A stretch of DNA of 15,740 nt, taken from Patescibacteria group bacterium. GTDB taxonomy: Bacteria; Patescibacteriota; Minisyncoccia; UBA6257; Colwellbacteraceae. Below are positions 13,141 to 15,740 of the stretch, one piece after another. The notes under the pieces are model-generated. The model was not told the origin of the DNA. It saw nothing but the letters and a program-made list of their open reading frames with translations, and did not search any database. The position numbers and the translations under genes are program-made. The stretch's first letter is position 1. Each line of letters starts with the position of its first letter. Location: contig JAMCXR010000022.1 of the NCBI GenBank assembly GCA_023474185.1, positions 1 to 15,740 of the forward strand, read 5' to 3'.

Positions 13141-13409
13141 TGCGGATTAACCACTTTAACGAATCCTTCTTTGACGGCCAGATTTTCCAAGTTGGTCGGA
13201 TCGGTAGTTTTATAAAGCTGGTCTTTGAGCTCGGCGTTTTGGACCTGCTCCGCTTGGACGGACTGCGTCAGGGCAGCGATATCTTGCTGCGTATTAACTG
13301 TTTTGGAATAGAAAACGATGGTCAAGGAAGAAACGCCAAGCAGTACGGCGCTGAAAAAGATTATCAACCCCATCACCCCCTTGTCCTTATTCGGCTGGAT
13401 TACAGTCAT
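13116..13409 (-). CDS. ftsL: FtsL/DivIC-like septum protein
   Basis: 97 residues: a short cytoplasmic start (MTVIQPNKDKG), one transmembrane helix (about 12-34, VMGLIIFFSAVLLGVSSLTIVFY) and an extracytoplasmic coiled coil rich in Gln, Leu and Glu (about 38-68). It ends with a segment resembling the FtsL/DivIC 'P..lE..A...G......' motif (TNLENLAVKEGFVKVVNP). FtsL and FtsB/DivIC form a coiled-coil complex that activates FtsW/FtsI at the septum. Sequence conservation in this family is low, so the name rests mainly on topology and on the classical position between rsmH and ftsI. It starts 27 nt after the rsmH stop. No Shine-Dalgarno sequence is obvious. Confidence 0.72.
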   Translation of the reverse strand: MTVIQPNKDKGVMGLIIFFSAVLLGVSSLTIVFYSKTVNTQQDIAALTQSVQAEQVQNAELKDQLYKTTDPTNLENLAVKEGFVKVVNPQWAFVSRS

Positions 13410-13436
13410 TGGTTATGAATAAAACTTATCGACCTT

Positions 13437-14318
13437 TTACACGATTTTTATCGCTCTTAATTTCGCTGAACGGCTGCGCGGGTTTCTTTCCACTTCATTA
13501 ACGGACGGAACCGCCGGCTTTTTTAAGACGAGCTCGGCTCTGCCGCTTTTCACCAAATCGCGGAAGGCAGTTTTCACCATCCGATCCTCCAAGGAATGAA
13601 AGGAAATAATCGCCACTCGGCCGTTGGCTCTGACAATTATCGGAATATCGGAAAGAAAACGTTCCAAGTTCTGGAGCTCGCTGTTGGTGGCGATGCGCAA
13701 AGCCTGAAAAATTTTGGTGGCCGGATTGATTTTTCCGGTTTTCGGAACAACCTTTTCGATGATTTCCAGCAAATCTCCAACCGATTCTATTTTCTTTTTC
13801 TTCCTGGCGATCACAATCGCCTTAGCCGCGCGCCGCGACCACCGTTCTTCGCCATACTTCCAGAAAACGTCCGCCAACCGATCTTCGCTGCTGCCGTTCA
13901 AGATGTCAGCGGCAGTTGGGCCTAGCGACGGGTCGTACCGCATATCCAATTTTTCCCCGGGCTGCAGGAAGCTGAAGCCGCGGCCGCTTGCCAAATGCTC
14001 CGAGGAAAACCCCAAATCCAAAAGAAGAACGTCGACCCGATCGATTCCCAAAGCACTCAAGATGGACGGCGCATCCGCATAATTGCCCTTGACCCAAAAT
14101 TGCCGGGCCTGCGGATAAGCCCTTGCTATTTTCTCCCTGGCCTTTTGCAGGTTATCTTCGTCCAAATCAACGGCAATAAAACTTCCGCGTCCTCCTATTT
14201 TTTGCAGCAGCGCAGCCAAATGGCCCCCGCCGCCGACCGTACCGTCCAAAACCGTCTCCCCGCTTCTCGGGTCGAGCGCCGCGATTGTTTCTTCAAGCAA
14301 GACCGGTGTGTGAGGCAT
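13437..14318 (-). CDS. rsmH: 16S rRNA m4C1402 methyltransferase
   Basis: 293 residues (MraW/RsmH). It methylates N4 of C1402 in 16S rRNA at the P-site. Signatures in order: MPHTPVLLEE (1-10), SAM motif VLDGTVGGGGHL (23-34), VDVLLLDLGFSSEHLASGRG with GFSFLQPGEKLDMRYD, TKIFQALRIATNSELQNLE, VAIISFHSLEDRMVK and the C-terminal RNPRSRSAKLRAI. The start ATG is 3 nt after the mraZ stop, with GGGG in the final mraZ codons as a possible ribosome-binding site. This is the usual mraZ-rsmH pair that opens the division/cell-wall cluster. Confidence 0.97.
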   Translation of the reverse strand: MPHTPVLLEETIAALDPRSGETVLDGTVGGGGHLAALLQKIGGRGSFIAVDLDEDNLQKAREKIARAYPQARQFWVKGNYADAPSILSALGIDRVDVLLLDLGFSSEHLASGRGFSFLQPGEKLDMRYDPSLGPTAADILNGSSEDRLADVFWKYGEERWSRRAAKAIVIARKKKKIESVGDLLEIIEKVVPKTGKINPATKIFQALRIATNSELQNLERFLSDIPIIVRANGRVAIISFHSLEDRMVKTAFRDLVKSGRAELVLKKPAVPSVNEVERNPRSRSAKLRAIKIV

Positions 14319-14321
14319 ATT

Positions 14322-14753
14322 TTAAATCCCCAATTCGCCCAGTTTTTCGGCTATTTCTTCTCCGGAGCTTTCGGTTTTTTCCTTATACTTCTGCCAAACA
14401 GCGCTATTCCATATTTCCACGCGGTTATAAACTCCGATTACTTTCGCATTCTTCTCCAGATCGGCATATTTCCGCAGATAATCCGGGATGAGAATCCTGC
14501 CTTGCGAATCCAATTCGGCGGCCGAAGCGCCGGCCAACATTAACCTGACGAAAGCGCGCGAATTGGCCTGAGCCAAAGGCAAGGCTATCAATTTCTGGGC
14601 TAAGACTTCCCATTCTTTGTCCGTAAAAACGAAAAGGCAGTGATCCAACCCCCTCGTGACGATTGCGCCGGAAGAAATCTGAGCCCGAAATTTGGCCGGC
14701 ACAGCGAGTCTTCCTTTAGTGTCGATGGTGTGACTGAATTCTCCTATAAACAT
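14322..14753 (-). CDS. mraZ: Transcriptional regulator MraZ
   Basis: 143 residues with two tandem SpoVT/AbrB-like halves. The first reads MFIGEFSHTIDTKGRLAVPA (1-20), the second ASAAELDSQGRILIPDYLRK; the DxxGR motif appears in both (DTKGR and DSQGR). MraZ forms a ring oligomer and, in E. coli, binds repeated TGGGN boxes upstream of its own gene and represses the cluster. The ATG at 14753 gives the canonical 'MFIGEF' start; a GTG 12 nt upstream would add MPKS and is less likely. The leader contains five GTGGN sequences on the same strand (see 14754-14864), so autoregulation is plausible. mraZ is first in mraZ-rsmH-ftsL-ftsI-murF. Confidence 0.95.
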   Translation of the reverse strand: MFIGEFSHTIDTKGRLAVPAKFRAQISSGAIVTRGLDHCLFVFTDKEWEVLAQKLIALPLAQANSRAFVRLMLAGASAAELDSQGRILIPDYLRKYADLEKNAKVIGVYNRVEIWNSAVWQKYKEKTESSGEEIAEKLGELGI

Positions 14754-14765
14754 TGATTTTGGCAC

Positions 14766-14817
14766 TTATCCACAAAAACCGGCTGTTTTGGGGTAGTTAT
14801 CCACACAGTTATCCACA
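14766..14817 (+). promoter_or_regulatory. Cluster of three perfect DnaA-box sequences
   Basis: TTATCCACA, the strong DnaA-box consensus, occurs three times in the same orientation at 14766-14774, 14797-14805 and 14809-14817. Nearby same-orientation near-matches are CTATTCACA (14894-14902) and TTATCAACA (14939-14947). The flanking 14880-14965 stretch is AT-rich. The same bases read on the minus strand as TGTGGATAA, so they also supply GTGGN units for MraZ. This could be a DnaA-controlled promoter or part of a replication origin; no dnaA or dnaN is in the window. Confidence 0.6.
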
Positions 14818-14820
14818 ATT

Positions 14821-14864
14821 CCCCACTTGTCTGTAAGTTTATTCTCCAATTTCCCACAAGTCAA
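14821..14864 (-). promoter_or_regulatory. mraZ operon promoter with MraZ-type operator repeats
   Basis: On the minus strand TTGACT (14864-14859) and TAAACT (14841-14836) are 17 nt apart, predicting a start near 14829 and a leader of about 75 nt. GTGGG-type units occur in the spacer (GTGGGA, 14857-14852) and at the start site (GTGGGG, 14826-14821), followed by GTGGAT at 14816, 14804 and 14773. Spacings are 31, 10, 12 and 31 nt, near whole helical turns, which fits a ring-shaped MraZ oligomer binding one face of the DNA. Confidence 0.5.
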
Positions 14865-14989
14865 AAAGGCCACGAATAGGCCAAAAAAAATCTCTATTCA
14901 CAAGGAAAAAATCAGTCCTTAATCATAAATTTGTTGGCTTATCAACAGATTTACTAAAAAAGTTGTCCGTTCGATGAGCGTCGTTCTCA

Positions 14990-15740
14990 CTATGGATTTT
15001 CTACGTTATACACTGCCTTAATTTGTCCGGCCGTAAGTACCGCTTTGTACACAAATACAGAGTAGATTTTACCGCCGTTTAAATACCCGCTGCCATCATT
15101 CCTAGCGCCGATTGTTATTCGATCATCATTAGCGGAAGTCGGTGTAGTTCCGTGGCCAACCAGGTTGCCGTTCACATAGTAAGCATAACCCGCCGAACCA
15201 TAAGTAAAGGCATAAAAATACCAAGTGTTTGCGCTAAATCCATACGATGCAGAAACCCAAGTCCCTCCTCCACCTTGTACAACATAAGAAGCCGGTGCAC
15301 CACAGCTTAAATCCGCATCCGGCCTTCCTGAAATCCAGCCGCCAACGATTCCCTGCGGACACGGCGATCCTGGTGATGGGCTTGTAAACCACAATAGAAT
15401 CGTACCTTGGTTAGTCATGCCATTAGTAGAATTAGCACTAACAACATAATCTCCTGTTCCGTCAAACGATAAACATGACCCTCCGTTAAGGCAGCCTGAG
15501 GTGGTCCATTGAGGGCCGAATGGGGTGTCGGTCGAGGAAGCGTCGGTCAACACTCCCTCATTCCCCCACCCTGACTTATCGTATGCCGTAGTCCCTGATC
15601 CTTCGTTCAGGGGCCAGTATCCCACAAGTCCGTGCAGGAAGGGGGTAAGGGTAAGGTTGGTGCCTACCTCATAGGTAGTGGGATCGACTCCTCCGTCTGT
15701 GGAAGCATAGGACTGGTACTTGTCGGATTCGAAGTAGGAA
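14990..15740 (-). CDS. LamG-domain prepilin-like surface protein (3' part)
   Basis: Open to the right edge; about 249 codons visible, ending at TAG (14992-14990). The upstream visible part reads FESDKYQSYASTDGGVDP, then TTYEVGTNLTLTPFLHGLVG and YWPLNEGSGTTAYDKSGWGN, a pattern seen in CPR prepilin-like proteins that lead into a LamG/concanavalin-like beta-sandwich. LamG features include CLNGGSCLSFDGTGDYVVSA, TILLWF, WYFYAFTYGSAGYAYYVNGN and a closing ITIGARNDGSGYLNGGKIYS followed by VFVYKAVLTAGQIKAVYN. At least four cysteines (in CLNGGSC, SPCPQG and LSCGAP) may form disulfides, consistent with an exported protein. The N-terminus, where a type IV pilin signal would sit, is outside the window. 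Likely role: extracellular adhesion or carbohydrate binding; the ligand is unknown. Confidence 0.85.
   Translation of the reverse strand, partial: SYFESDKYQSYASTDGGVDPTTYEVGTNLTLTPFLHGLVGYWPLNEGSGTTAYDKSGWGNEGVLTDASSTDTPFGPQWTTSGCLNGGSCLSFDGTGDYVVSANSTNGMTNQGTILLWFTSPSPGSPCPQGIVGGWISGRPDADLSCGAPASYVVQGGGGTWVSASYGFSANTWYFYAFTYGSAGYAYYVNGNLVGHGTTPTSANDDRITIGARNDGSGYLNGGKIYSVFVYKAVLTAGQIKAVYNVENP

Noticed and set aside
14754..14765. GTG start for MraZ
   Set aside because: Adds MPKS before the canonical MFIGEF start; the GTG lies next to the proximal DnaA-box/GTGGAT site, so it is more likely operator sequence.
14941..14989. Terminator for the LamG gene
   Set aside because: There is a T-run (CTTTTTTAG on the minus strand) but no convincing stem before it, so no terminator is listed.
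1..15740. CRISPR array, insertion sequence, transposase or integrase, toxin-antitoxin pair, defence system, or alternative code with TGA as sense
   Set aside because: No spaced direct repeats, terminal inverted repeats or recognisable mobile or defence proteins were seen, and several conserved genes end at TGA exactly where family length predicts.

Overview
The window looks like part of a Patescibacteria (CPR) chromosome. It is dense with housekeeping genes, almost all on the minus strand. Three things point to this lineage. SecA carries an extra segment of about 40 residues in its first nucleotide-binding domain. The gene at the right edge has the 'YEVGTNLTLTP...GLVGYWPLNEGSG' style of CPR prepilin-like LamG proteins. 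The gene at the left edge encodes a secreted protein with a phage-tail-fibre-like GGTGAS repeat. TGA ends several genes (murF/ftsI ATGA overlap, murB, ftsL), so the standard bacterial code is used. No phylum-level marker was tested, so the assignment is an inference.

Layout, right to left in the direction of transcription. (a) 14990-15740: 3' part of a LamG-domain surface protein. (b) 14754-14989: a control region with three perfect DnaA-box-type sequences that also overlap GTGGN repeats expected of MraZ operators, plus a good promoter. (c) 14753-10211: a compact division and cell-wall operon mraZ-rsmH-ftsL-like-ftsI-murF, with overlaps or 3-27 nt gaps, closed by a terminator at 10159-10192. 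(d) 10141-9711: tRNA-Glu(CUC) and a small three-helix membrane protein. (e) 9669-9358: rplU without rpmA behind it. (f) 9222-6510: murD-murC, overlapping by 26 nt. (g) About 6130-6503, PLUS strand: an apparent independent transcription unit with a promoter, a very hairpin-rich GC-rich body and a strong terminator, but no convincing protein. This is the best candidate for an undescribed RNA. (h) 5960-5016: murB with a structured leader. (i) 4889-4845: a 14-codon lysine/alanine mini-ORF followed by a perfect 14-bp stem-loop. (j) 4730-1549: hpf-secA-DUF3850/ASCH operon. (k) 945-1547, plus strand: a class I methyltransferase. (l) 888-321: DUF167 and csaA. (m) 250-1: 5' end of the secreted tail-fibre-like gene.

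Functionally, murB, murC, murD and murF cover the UDP-MurNAc-peptide steps (murE is not in the window). FtsI and the FtsL-like protein belong to septal synthesis, and MraZ/RsmH are the usual leading pair of the dcw cluster. SecA plus CsaA suggest a protein-export neighbourhood, and Hpf handles ribosome hibernation. At five genes a sigma70-like -10 box lies only 7-12 nt before the start codon with no Shine-Dalgarno sequence, so leaderless mRNAs look common. murB and mraZ instead have long leaders that contain structure or operator-like repeats.
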